Shown here: positions 48,466 through 55,348 of the stretch, one piece after another | Position numbering within the stretch: position 1 is the first letter of the stretch | Layout: each line of letters opens with the position of its first letter | Assembly: GCF_004745595.1 (NCBI RefSeq) | Contig: NZ_SRLH01000001.1 | Coordinates: forward strand, 622,695 to 678,042 | Source: Flavobacterium humi | Lineage (GTDB): Bacteria > Bacteroidota > Bacteroidia > Flavobacteriales > Flavobacteriaceae | Direction: 5' to 3' | DNA length: 55,348 nt | The notes under the pieces: model-generated | Told to the model about the DNA's origin: nothing | The model's input: only the letters and a program-made list of their open reading frames with translations | The model's database searches: none | Translations under genes and position numbers: made by a program

Positions 48466-50286
48466 ATGCCAAATCGATTAATATCCAGACCCATAATTTT
48501 TTTCAGGAAAATTATTCGTCAAATTGAGACCCTTTTTTTTGTAGCCAAGGAAGTATTGACAGAAAGAAACTTTATTTATCTGTCATGTGTAGTAATTGCA
48601 ATTTCATGTGCATTGGCAGTGATTATATTAAAAAGCTTTGCCCATAATGTTTTCTTATACGCCAATTACCTAAATACCTTTTTAAAATTGCCTTTTATCA
48701 ACAGTGTATTGCCAATTATTGGTCTTTTGCTCACTGTTTTTGTAATCAAAAATTTCCTTAGTGGCTCTATCGAAAAAGGCAGTGCCAAAATTCTACACTC
48801 TATTGCCAAAAAAGGAGGAATAGTTCCTAAAAAGCAAATGTATGCGCAAATCTTAACCAGCTCCCTTACAGTTGGATTAGGAGGTTCAGCTGGACTGGAA
48901 AGTCCGATAGTGGTTACTGGTGCAGCTTTTGGTTCAAATTTTGCTCAGAAATATAAACTTTCGCAAAAAAACAGGATACTCCTTTTAGCCTGTGGAGTAG
49001 CAGCAGGTATTGCAGCAGCATTTAATGCCCCTATTGCTGGAGTATTGTTTGCTATAGAAGTTATTTTAACTGATGTAAGCATTTCCGCATTTATCCCCAT
49101 TATGATTGCTGCTGCCACAGGAGCATTGGCTTCCAACATACTTTTAAGCGATGATATTTTATTACAATTCAATCAGAAATTAAGTTTTAATTTTCATAAT
49201 ACCCTTTATTATATTATACTTGGGGTTCTGGCGGGATTCGTATCTGTTTTTTATGCACGGAACTTTAGGAGAGTTGAACATTTTTTTGCAGCAAATAAGA
49301 AAAACACATATAAAAAGGCTCTGTTTGGCGGAACGATTTTAGCGATTCTGATTTTCTTTTTTCCAACACTTTTTGGAGAAGGATATGAGAGCATTAAGAC
49401 CTTGTCTACTGATAGTCCAGAAGTTTTGTTGAATAATACATTTCTTGAAGGTTTTAAAAACAATGAGTGGATTTTATTATGTTTCGTTGGTGCAATTATC
49501 TTACTGAAGTCTTTTGCTACTGGAATAACGTTAGGAAGCGGAGGCAATGGAGGTAACTTTGCACCTTCACTTTTTGTAGGTTCCTATTTAGGTTTTTTTG
49601 TCTCCAAATTAATTTCTCTGTTAGGTATTTCAGACACATTACCCATTTCTAATCTAACTATTGTTGGAATGGCTGGTATCTTAAGCGGATTATTCCATGC
49701 ACCATTAACTGCTATTTTCTTAATTGGAGAAATTACAGGTGGCTATAATTTAATGGTACCTCTGATGATTGTATCTTCCATCAGTTATGCTGTATCTAAA
49801 AGATTTGAAAAACATTCATTAGATGTCACAGATTTGGCCGTAAGCGGGGATGTATACACAAGTGATAAGGATAAAAATATCCTACAAAGCATTGACGCTC
49901 TTAAGTTAATTAAAATTGATATTCAATCTGTTCATATTGACCATTCATTAGACGAGATGATTTCAATTTATTATAACTCAAATCAACAATTGTTTCCAGT
50001 AATTGATGAAAATAATAAATTATTAGGATTGGTTGATTTTGAAAACATAAAATCAATTATTCTGACACCAAAAAGAATAAATTATTCAAAAGTCAAAGAT
50101 ATTTTGGAACAACCAAAAGAAGTTATTTTATTTGACGATGGTATTGAAATCATGCTGGAGAAATTTGAACATTCCAATCAAAGTCTAATTCCAGTATTGA
50201 AGTATGGCAAATTTATGGGATTCATTTCAAAATTGGATGTACTTGAGGCTTATAGGAAAAATCTAAAAGAAATGATTATAGAATAA
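48466..50286 (+). CDS. ClC-family chloride channel/transporter with CBS domains
   Basis: A 606-residue membrane protein. Selectivity-filter motifs: GLGGSAGLESPIVVTGAAFG near 137-156 (the GxExP motif with the gating Glu), GIAAAFNAPIAGVLFAIE near 180-197, GSGGNGGNFAPSLFVG near 358-373 and the C-terminal GMAGILSGLFHAPLTAIFL. The tail (about 465-600) holds two CBS domains. It moves chloride, perhaps with protons. It is the first of three plus-strand ion-transport genes flanked by direct repeats. Confidence 0.93.
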   Translation: MPNRLISRPIIFFRKIIRQIETLFFVAKEVLTERNFIYLSCVVIAISCALAVIILKSFAHNVFLYANYLNTFLKLPFINSVLPIIGLLLTVFVIKNFLSGSIEKGSAKILHSIAKKGGIVPKKQMYAQILTSSLTVGLGGSAGLESPIVVTGAAFGSNFAQKYKLSQKNRILLLACGVAAGIAAAFNAPIAGVLFAIEVILTDVSISAFIPIMIAAATGALASNILLSDDILLQFNQKLSFNFHNTLYYIILGVLAGFVSVFYARNFRRVEHFFAANKKNTYKKALFGGTILAILIFFFPTLFGEGYESIKTLSTDSPEVLLNNTFLEGFKNNEWILLCFVGAIILLKSFATGITLGSGGNGGNFAPSLFVGSYLGFFVSKLISLLGISDTLPISNLTIVGMAGILSGLFHAPLTAIFLIGEITGGYNLMVPLMIVSSISYAVSKRFEKHSLDVTDLAVSGDVYTSDKDKNILQSIDALKLIKIDIQSVHIDHSLDEMISIYYNSNQQLFPVIDENNKLLGLVDFENIKSIILTPKRINYSKVKDILEQPKEVILFDDGIEIMLEKFEHSNQSLIPVLKYGKFMGFISKLDVLEAYRKNLKEMIIE

Positions 50287-50348
50287 GTTACTTTTCCTAA
50301 TACCTAAGTGAATGTTATTTAATATTTTAGCTACAAAACAAAGTAAGG

Positions 50349-51644
50349 ATGAACAGAATATTAAGTTTTATAAACCTAAATACTGGTGAACAGGATAAAG
50401 AGAAAGTTTTAGAGGATATAAAATCCAATACCTCATTCAGGGGTTCAAATCTTTGGATTCTGGCATGTGCCATTGTTATCGCTTCAGTTGGCCTTAATGT
50501 TAATTCTACGGCTGTTATCATTGGGGCAATGCTTATTTCTCCACTAATGGGGCCAATAATGGGAGCGGGTTTCGGATTGGGTATTTTTGATTTTGAATTA
50601 CTCAAAAGGTCACTTAAGAATCTTGCCATAGCAACGGTTGTTAGCTTGCTGGTCTCCACCATTTATTTCTTTGTAAGTCCTTTTAAGGAAACTCAAACCG
50701 AATTGCTGGCCAGAACATCTCCCAATATTTATGACATACTGATTGCTTTCTTTGGTGGTTTAGTAGGTGTGATTGCCATTACCAGAACCGAAAAAGGAAA
50801 CCCAATTCCAGGAGTAGCTATTGCAACAGCATTAATGCCGCCATTATGCACAGCTGGTTATGGACTGGCAATAGGGAATTTCCTGTTCTTTTTAGGTGCT
50901 ATGTATTTATATACCATTAATTGCGTTTTTATATGCATTGCTACGTTTTTAATCGTTAAATATCTTGACTATCCAATAAAAAAACAAATAGATGCAAAAG
51001 GCGAAAAGAGAGTAAAATATAGTATATCTGCCTTGATTTTCATTTTACTTGTTCCAAGTATTTTCTTTGCATACCAATTGTTTGAGGAAAAGAAATACAA
51101 GCAAAAAACAGAGCTGTTTGTTGAGAATGAATTTATCGACAAAGGCTATACCATCTTATATCAGAAAACAAAATTCAATGCTATACCTAAAAAGATTGAA
51201 CTGGTCTTTTTGAATAAAAAATTCAATGATACCGAAATTGTCACTCTGAACCAAAAATTAAAGGAGTACGACCTTGAAAACACGCAACTCTTAATACGAC
51301 AGGATACGACAGACATCAAGAGGGAGATACTAAATGAAATAAATGCTAACAGAAATGCTACCAATGATAAAGAAATACTGATTTCGAAATTGAGAAACGA
51401 ATTGGCGCTGTCCAAATATGACAACAAATCTATCTTATCAGAAATTAGAATCCTTTTCCCTGAGGTTAAAAACATAGCTATAAGCAACCATACGTTTAAT
51501 GAAAATACAGACAGTACAAAAATAATTCCTGTATTGATTTATAATGCCCAAAAAGAATTGTCAACAGAGGAAAAAGATAAGTTGGAACGCTTTTTACAAC
51601 AACGCTTTTCGAAGAAGAAAGTGGAAGTGTATTTGGAAAAATAG
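50349..51644 (+). CDS. DUF389 (TIGR00341-type) membrane protein
   Basis: A 431-residue protein. The DUF389 core (about 30-230) has SVGLNVNSTAVIIGAMLISP, then LMGPIMGAGFGLG, and GVIAITRTEKGNPIPGVAIA, then TALMPPLCTAGYGLA, with about six membrane helices. A soluble C-terminal domain of about 185 residues follows, with a coiled-coil region near 330-350. Function is unknown; related proteins occur beside ion transporters. It lies 62 bp after the ClC gene. Confidence 0.87.
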   Translation: MNRILSFINLNTGEQDKEKVLEDIKSNTSFRGSNLWILACAIVIASVGLNVNSTAVIIGAMLISPLMGPIMGAGFGLGIFDFELLKRSLKNLAIATVVSLLVSTIYFFVSPFKETQTELLARTSPNIYDILIAFFGGLVGVIAITRTEKGNPIPGVAIATALMPPLCTAGYGLAIGNFLFFLGAMYLYTINCVFICIATFLIVKYLDYPIKKQIDAKGEKRVKYSISALIFILLVPSIFFAYQLFEEKKYKQKTELFVENEFIDKGYTILYQKTKFNAIPKKIELVFLNKKFNDTEIVTLNQKLKEYDLENTQLLIRQDTTDIKREILNEINANRNATNDKEILISKLRNELALSKYDNKSILSEIRILFPEVKNIAISNHTFNENTDSTKIIPVLIYNAQKELSTEEKDKLERFLQQRFSKKKVEVYLEK

Positions 51645-51675
51645 CTGTCGTTTTACTTGCAAAAAAAAGATATTG

Positions 51676-51683
51676 TATCTTTG
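51676..51683 (+). promoter_or_regulatory. -7 box of nhaA, leaderless arrangement
   Basis: TATCTTTG, full match to TAnnTTTG, ending 6 bp before the nhaA ATG at 51690, so the transcript could start at or next to the start codon. The -33 element is weak. Confidence 0.6.
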
Positions 51684-51689
51684 TGAAAT

Positions 51690-52865
51690 ATGGCTAAATT
51701 AATTAATACAAAGATTTGGAAAGAGTTTTCCGAATCAGGAACGCTAGGCGGAATACTCTTATTCCTTTGCCTCATCCTATCACTGATAATTGCAAATACA
51801 TCATTAGGAGAATCATTCAATGATTTTTTATCAACCGAAATTGGTTTTCACTCCGAAAAACTACACCTCAATTATTCCATTTCGTTGTGGATAAATGACG
51901 GATTGATGGCGGTTTTCTTTCTATTGGTTGGATTGGAAATTAAAAGAGAACTGGTGGAAGGCGAACTTTCCTCTCCTAAAAACGCCTTATTGCCCATCCT
52001 TTGTGCCATTGGTGGTGCCATCATTCCAGCGGTCATTTACTATGTTTTAAATTATGGCAAACCTACATCGGCAGGATGGGGTATTCCTATGGCCACCGAT
52101 ATCGCTTTTGCATTAGCGGTAATCACCATGTTGGGAAAAAGAGTGCCAGCATCGTTAAAGATTTTTTTAGCCGCATTGGCAATTGTAGACGACCTCTTAG
52201 CAATACTGGTGATTGTCATATTCTATTCTTCAAAACTTGATTTTACTTACCTAATGTATGCTGGAGTGGTATTTTTGTTATTATTGGTTTTTAACCGAAT
52301 GAAAATAAAAAACATATACTTTTATATAATCCCAGGAATTTTTATTTGGTATTTCATTCATAATTCAGGTATTCACGCCACCATTGCAGGAGTACTTACC
52401 GCATTTGCTTTGCCCACTACAGCTGACGATGTAGAATCCCCACTTGAAAAATTGGAACATATCTTGGTAAAGCCCGTAAATTTTATAATCATACCCATCT
52501 TTGCATTAGCAAATACTAATATCCATATGGAATCTTCAATGGTGCAAGGGCTGTTTTCAAGCCTTGGATTGGGAATTTTATTGGGTCTACTTCTTGGGAA
52601 GCCTATAGGTATTCTACTGGTTTCTTGGTTGAGTGTGAAATTGAAGATATGTGAATTGCCTCAAGATGCGACTTGGACTCATATTCTGGGAGTAGGCCTT
52701 TTGGGAGGGATTGGCTTTACCATGTCGATATTCATCTCTTTGCTCTCTTTTTCCAACCCTGTGCTTATTTCAGAAGCTAAATTTTCAATTTTAATAGCTT
52801 CAGTGTTATCGGGAATCTTAGGCTATACTCTTCTAAAAATAAATTATAAAAAGGCTAAAAATTAA
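51690..52865 (+). CDS. nhaA: Na+/H+ antiporter NhaA
   Basis: A 391-residue inner-membrane antiporter with about twelve helices. NhaA motifs: NDGLMAVFFLLVGLEIKREL near 69-88, GWGIPMATDIAFALAVITML near 129-148 (ending the conserved ATDIAF), and AIVDDLLAILVIVIFY near 165-180 with the two Asp residues for Na+ and H+. It exports sodium in exchange for protons and helps at high pH or salt. It has its own -7 box but may also be read from the ClC promoter. Confidence 0.95.
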   Translation: MAKLINTKIWKEFSESGTLGGILLFLCLILSLIIANTSLGESFNDFLSTEIGFHSEKLHLNYSISLWINDGLMAVFFLLVGLEIKRELVEGELSSPKNALLPILCAIGGAIIPAVIYYVLNYGKPTSAGWGIPMATDIAFALAVITMLGKRVPASLKIFLAALAIVDDLLAILVIVIFYSSKLDFTYLMYAGVVFLLLLVFNRMKIKNIYFYIIPGIFIWYFIHNSGIHATIAGVLTAFALPTTADDVESPLEKLEHILVKPVNFIIIPIFALANTNIHMESSMVQGLFSSLGLGILLGLLLGKPIGILLVSWLSVKLKICELPQDATWTHILGVGLLGGIGFTMSIFISLLSFSNPVLISEAKFSILIASVLSGILGYTLLKINYKKAKN

Positions 52866-52944
52866 TTCAAGTTAGGTTAAGTTAATTTATGTGAGGCTGT
52901 CATTTTTGAGAGCCTTACTTATTAATAGCCGTATTGAATATACA

Positions 52945-53040
52945 AACAAAAAAAGGACGAACTTCCCGATACTTCGGGAAAGCTCATCCTTGATTTATGG
53001 TGTGGATTTGATTGTGTGCCTCACGAAGCACAAACCGAAT
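52945..53040. repeat. Rhs-cassette tail repeat, copy 2 (includes the terminator of the candidate immunity gene)
   Basis: On the minus strand a long stem (AAGGATGAGCTTTCCCGA / TCGGGAAGTTCGTCCTT, 52953-52991) is followed by T's. The repeat goes on with TTTATGGTGTGG and TGCCTCACGAAGCACAAACC to the end of the gene at 53050. It matches 48264-48351 except for the loop part of the stem and a small internal gap. Confidence 0.88.
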
Positions 53041-53049
53041 CTGCAAATC

Positions 53050-53490
53050 TTACATGTTTTTTTTCCATTCATTGGAATATTCTAATTCATATTTATCTCT
53101 TTTTGTCTCATCCCTACTGATATATACAAATTTGTATTTTTTTAAATCTTTTTGTTTTAATGTAATTTTTATTCCGTTAGGATTGGGAATTAATATCTCT
53201 ACTTTTGTTTCGTTTGAAACAACCCAGAAAGTTGCAAATCCAGTTTCTTGTCTAGTTTTTACAGGTTCTTCAAATACTACTTTACCACCATTAATTATTT
53301 TAATAGTATCTTTTTCAAACCACCCTGTAAAAGCAACAATTGATTTGTCTTTACCCTTTGCGTCATACTTTTCAAATATTTGTTTAATTGGGTAACTATT
53401 AGAATATAATTCACCATCCTTATAAAATATTTTAAGATTTACACAACTAACAGTACTAATTACAAGAAGACTATATATTATACATTTCAT
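53050..53490 (-). CDS. Small lipoprotein, candidate immunity protein for the Rhs metzincin tip
   Basis: A 146-residue predicted lipoprotein (STVSC, Cys 16). The mature part is a beta-rich domain (KSIVAFTGWFEKDTIKIING, TKVEILIPNPNGIKITLKQ). No family is recognised. It begins 3 bp after the Rhs stop codon, as immunity genes usually do, and its envelope location would suit a toxin that works in the periplasm. The function is inferred from position. Confidence 0.65.
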   Translation of the reverse strand: MKCIIYSLLVISTVSCVNLKIFYKDGELYSNSYPIKQIFEKYDAKGKDKSIVAFTGWFEKDTIKIINGGKVVFEEPVKTRQETGFATFWVVSNETKVEILIPNPNGIKITLKQKDLKKYKFVYISRDETKRDKYELEYSNEWKKNM

Positions 53491-53493
53491 TTT

Positions 53494-55348
53494 TTATGAT
53501 TTTTTCTGTTGTTTCTCAATTTGGTTAATGGCTTCACTTCTTTGAGTCGGACTTATATTTGTTCCTTTAGGGTCTTTATTCATTAAGTTTTTAGGGTCTT
53601 TCTTTTGTTCTTCTCTAGACTTGTTATCCTTATCGCCTTTTTCATGTCTCAACCCCAGTACGTGACCATCTTCATGAGCTCCAGTTTGTGCAAACTCTTT
53701 ACTCATCTCTGGTGTGTCAACATTTAATGTATTTCCATATCTATCGGTTTTATATACATTTACTTGAGTTCTATTTTTTTGAGTATTACCGATTTCTCCT
53801 GTAAGTCCATCCGCATAAGCATCTGAGTCCTCTTGCTTTGAAGCATCAGCTCCTGTATAAGTTCTATCACTTGTGTCATTACCCATACTATATTCCCAAG
53901 ATATGGTTGCTTTATCATTGTATTCAACTGAAACATTTACTGTTCTACCTTGAGCGTCTGTGCCACCTAAGCTGGAACTTAATTGAGCCGCTCTTTCATT
54001 TGCTAAAGCAGCCATTTGTTTGTTACTAATAATTCCCGAAGAATTGTTGATTGTCCTTACACTAAGTGTTAGACTAACAGTTTTACCATCACTTGAAGTA
54101 CTTGAACGCCATTCTAATCCTTCAAGTTCTCTTCCGTCCATAACTCTGTTTTCTGCAAAGTTATATGGTGACTGATAGCTATAATCTTCTGCAAGTTTAT
54201 CCATTACGACAAACCTACCAATCGCATAATCATAATTTCTCCACTTGAAAGCGTCCCAGTTCAGTCCCAGCTCATCTTGACGCTCCTGACCTTGGTACTT
54301 ATACTGATACGTCTTAGCACAGCTGTTACACGGCTCCAACACAACAACTCCCCCATTTTTAATATAGGTCTTCTGGCTCATGTTGTAGTTCTTGTGCTTC
54401 AATCCAAAAGGATAATAGTTATTTTCTTCCAATACCTTAAGAACGCCTGTAGCAGGATCTACCCCGTAGCTTAATCGTACATTGCCTAAATGATCGGTGT
54501 AGTTAAACACATAATTGTAAACATTGTTACCGTTTACCACCGTGTTGTTTACATACCCTTCATCATGAGAGAAAAACTGTAACACCCCATCTACGTATTG
54601 AAAGCCGTTAAAATACTGGGTGGCTGTTACCGTACTGCCTTGGGTTACATTTTTCTGCAATTTGACACCTGCTGCGTTGTAAAGGTATTCAATTTTTGTA
54701 CTGCTGTTGTTGTTAAAAACGATTTTTATAGGCAAATTCATATGGTTGTACACAATTTGTGTAATACCCTTATTGGTATCGGCCGTCATATTCCCGTTGG
54801 CATCGTAAGTGTAATCATCGGCCGGGTCACTACTTCCTGTAGTGTCGTCCTTAAACCCGTTGGTGTTGTTGGTACTGTCAAACACCTTCATCAGCTGGTT
54901 TTTGTTATCGGCGTGGTAGGAGTACGCCAGGTTGTCAATTTCTAAAGAATAATCCGCATCGTCGTATTCGCCAGTTCGGGTCAAAGCGGTGATATTCCCG
55001 TTCTTGTCATACGAAAGGTTCTCGTTATACGAGTTGGTCGTTGGCGTTGCCGCTCCCGGTTTTTGATAGGTGGCGGTTGTTAGTCGGTTTAGGTTATCAT
55101 AATTGTAACCGTATTTACGCTGCACGTTGTCGCTGCTGGTGCGCCAAAACGTTTCACTAATGTTCCCGTTATATAGGGGCGGCACGCTGTACACTCCATA
55201 GCTTTGGGTATCGTTGTCCTGGTAGTTCACCTTAAAGGCAAACAAATCTACAGGGTTAGCCCCTTGCGTCAGGTTCGCCACATCGTTTATGCCTTTAAGC
55301 CAGCCACGGATGTTGTAATTATAATCTACTTTCTGTAGGCCCAACGCT
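53494..55348 (-). CDS. Rhs/YD-repeat polymorphic toxin with C-terminal metzincin domain (5' end outside window)
   Basis: The last 617 or so residues of an Rhs protein; the frame is open to the window edge. YD repeats are clear (YDNLNRLTTATY, YDKNGNITAL, YDANGNMTAD). The core ends with the conserved DHLGNVRLSYG, YYPFGLKHKNY and YNFAENRVMDGRELEGLEW segments. After about residue 410 comes a variable tip of about 205 residues. It contains AHEDGHVLGLRHEK, an exact HExxHxxGxxH zinc motif, followed by NLMNKDPKGT, a possible Met-turn. The tip is probably released as a protease toxin. Confidence 0.88.
   Translation of the reverse strand, partial: ALGLQKVDYNYNIRGWLKGINDVANLTQGANPVDLFAFKVNYQDNDTQSYGVYSVPPLYNGNISETFWRTSSDNVQRKYGYNYDNLNRLTTATYQKPGAATPTTNSYNENLSYDKNGNITALTRTGEYDDADYSLEIDNLAYSYHADNKNQLMKVFDSTNNTNGFKDDTTGSSDPADDYTYDANGNMTADTNKGITQIVYNHMNLPIKIVFNNNSSTKIEYLYNAAGVKLQKNVTQGSTVTATQYFNGFQYVDGVLQFFSHDEGYVNNTVVNGNNVYNYVFNYTDHLGNVRLSYGVDPATGVLKVLEENNYYPFGLKHKNYNMSQKTYIKNGGVVVLEPCNSCAKTYQYKYQGQERQDELGLNWDAFKWRNYDYAIGRFVVMDKLAEDYSYQSPYNFAENRVMDGRELEGLEWRSSTSSDGKTVSLTLSVRTINNSSGIISNKQMAALANERAAQLSSSLGGTDAQGRTVNVSVEYNDKATISWEYSMGNDTSDRTYTGADASKQEDSDAYADGLTGEIGNTQKNRTQVNVYKTDRYGNTLNVDTPEMSKEFAQTGAHEDGHVLGLRHEKGDKDNKSREEQKKDPKNLMNKDPKGTNISPTQRSEAINQIEKQQKKS

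Noticed and set aside
48264..53040. The direct repeats considered as ends of a transposon
   Set aside because: No transposase or integrase lies between them, and both copies contain a terminator that belongs to the Rhs cassettes; recombination between repeats is the better explanation.
53494..55348. T9SS sorting domain on the Rhs protein
   Set aside because: The C-terminus is Lys/Gln-rich and lacks the type A or B sorting pattern; the export route stays open.
1..55348. tRNA and rRNA genes
   Set aside because: No cloverleaf-like or rRNA-like sequence was seen while reading both strands; a dedicated tRNA scan could confirm.

Overview
The window reads as a low-GC chromosome segment from a Flavobacteriaceae member, most likely Flavobacterium or a close relative. 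The evidence is a PorQ gene of the type IX secretion system (T9SS), a type A T9SS sorting signal on a cell-surface LRR protein, many lipoproteins whose signal peptides end shortly before a lipobox Cys, a general lack of Shine-Dalgarno sequences, and promoters matching the Bacteroidetes pattern TTTG / about 19 nt / TAnnTTTG. Sequences resembling the Flavo-1 RNA family also occur. No tRNA, rRNA, CRISPR array, integrase or transposase was recognised.

1-18.5 kb is mostly conserved housekeeping DNA. The first part lies on the minus strand: a secreted LRR protein (cut by the window edge), rpsA, a NupG-type nucleoside permease, cmk-porQ, lon, a two-domain lipoprotein, a UMF1-type MFS transporter and an M48 metallopeptidase lipoprotein. 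From 13.9 kb the plus strand carries an alpha/beta hydrolase, msrB, a long-chain acyl-CoA synthetase, an S33-family lipoprotein hydrolase and a small membrane protein. 18.6-24.6 kb is a fatty-acid beta-oxidation operon: a MarR regulator with a perfect 12-bp palindrome in its promoter, a FadN-type 3-hydroxyacyl-CoA dehydrogenase/enoyl-CoA hydratase, a thiolase and an acyl-CoA dehydrogenase. The upstream acyl-CoA synthetase supplies the entry reaction.

24.7-38.7 kb holds accessory genes with a stress theme: a YihY/BrkB membrane protein, a general-stress-type SDR, an FAD oxidoreductase, a Cu/Zn superoxide dismutase lipoprotein, a DUF892 ferritin-like protein, a very acidic protein, a Thivi_2564-type membrane peptide, a metal-binding zinc-ribbon protein, a CocE/NonD hydrolase, a DUF4242 protein, a VOC protein, a chromate transporter behind unusual 41-bp palindromic repeats, an RraB-like protein, a Lys-rich low-complexity protein and a SnoaL-like protein. 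38.7-44.4 kb carries small lipoproteins and membrane proteins of unknown role, a serine hydrolase and a DUF4184 protein.

44.4-55.3 kb is AT-rich and mosaic, and looks like an Rhs polymorphic-toxin locus. At the right edge an Rhs/YD-repeat protein ends in a putative metzincin protease tip (HExxHxxGxxH) and is followed 3 nt later by a small lipoprotein that may be its immunity protein. Further along in the direction of Rhs transcription (lower coordinates) lie a fragment of the Rhs core, an orphan C-terminal tip whose stop codon overlaps the start of a small membrane-protein gene, and several unrelated small minus-strand genes. Near-identical terminator/repeat modules recur between these genes, as expected if toxin-immunity cassettes were displaced by recombination. 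Between two direct copies of the cassette tail repeat sits a plus-strand block of three ion-transport genes (ClC channel, DUF389, NhaA); two of them have promoters so close to the start codon that their mRNAs are probably leaderless or nearly so.
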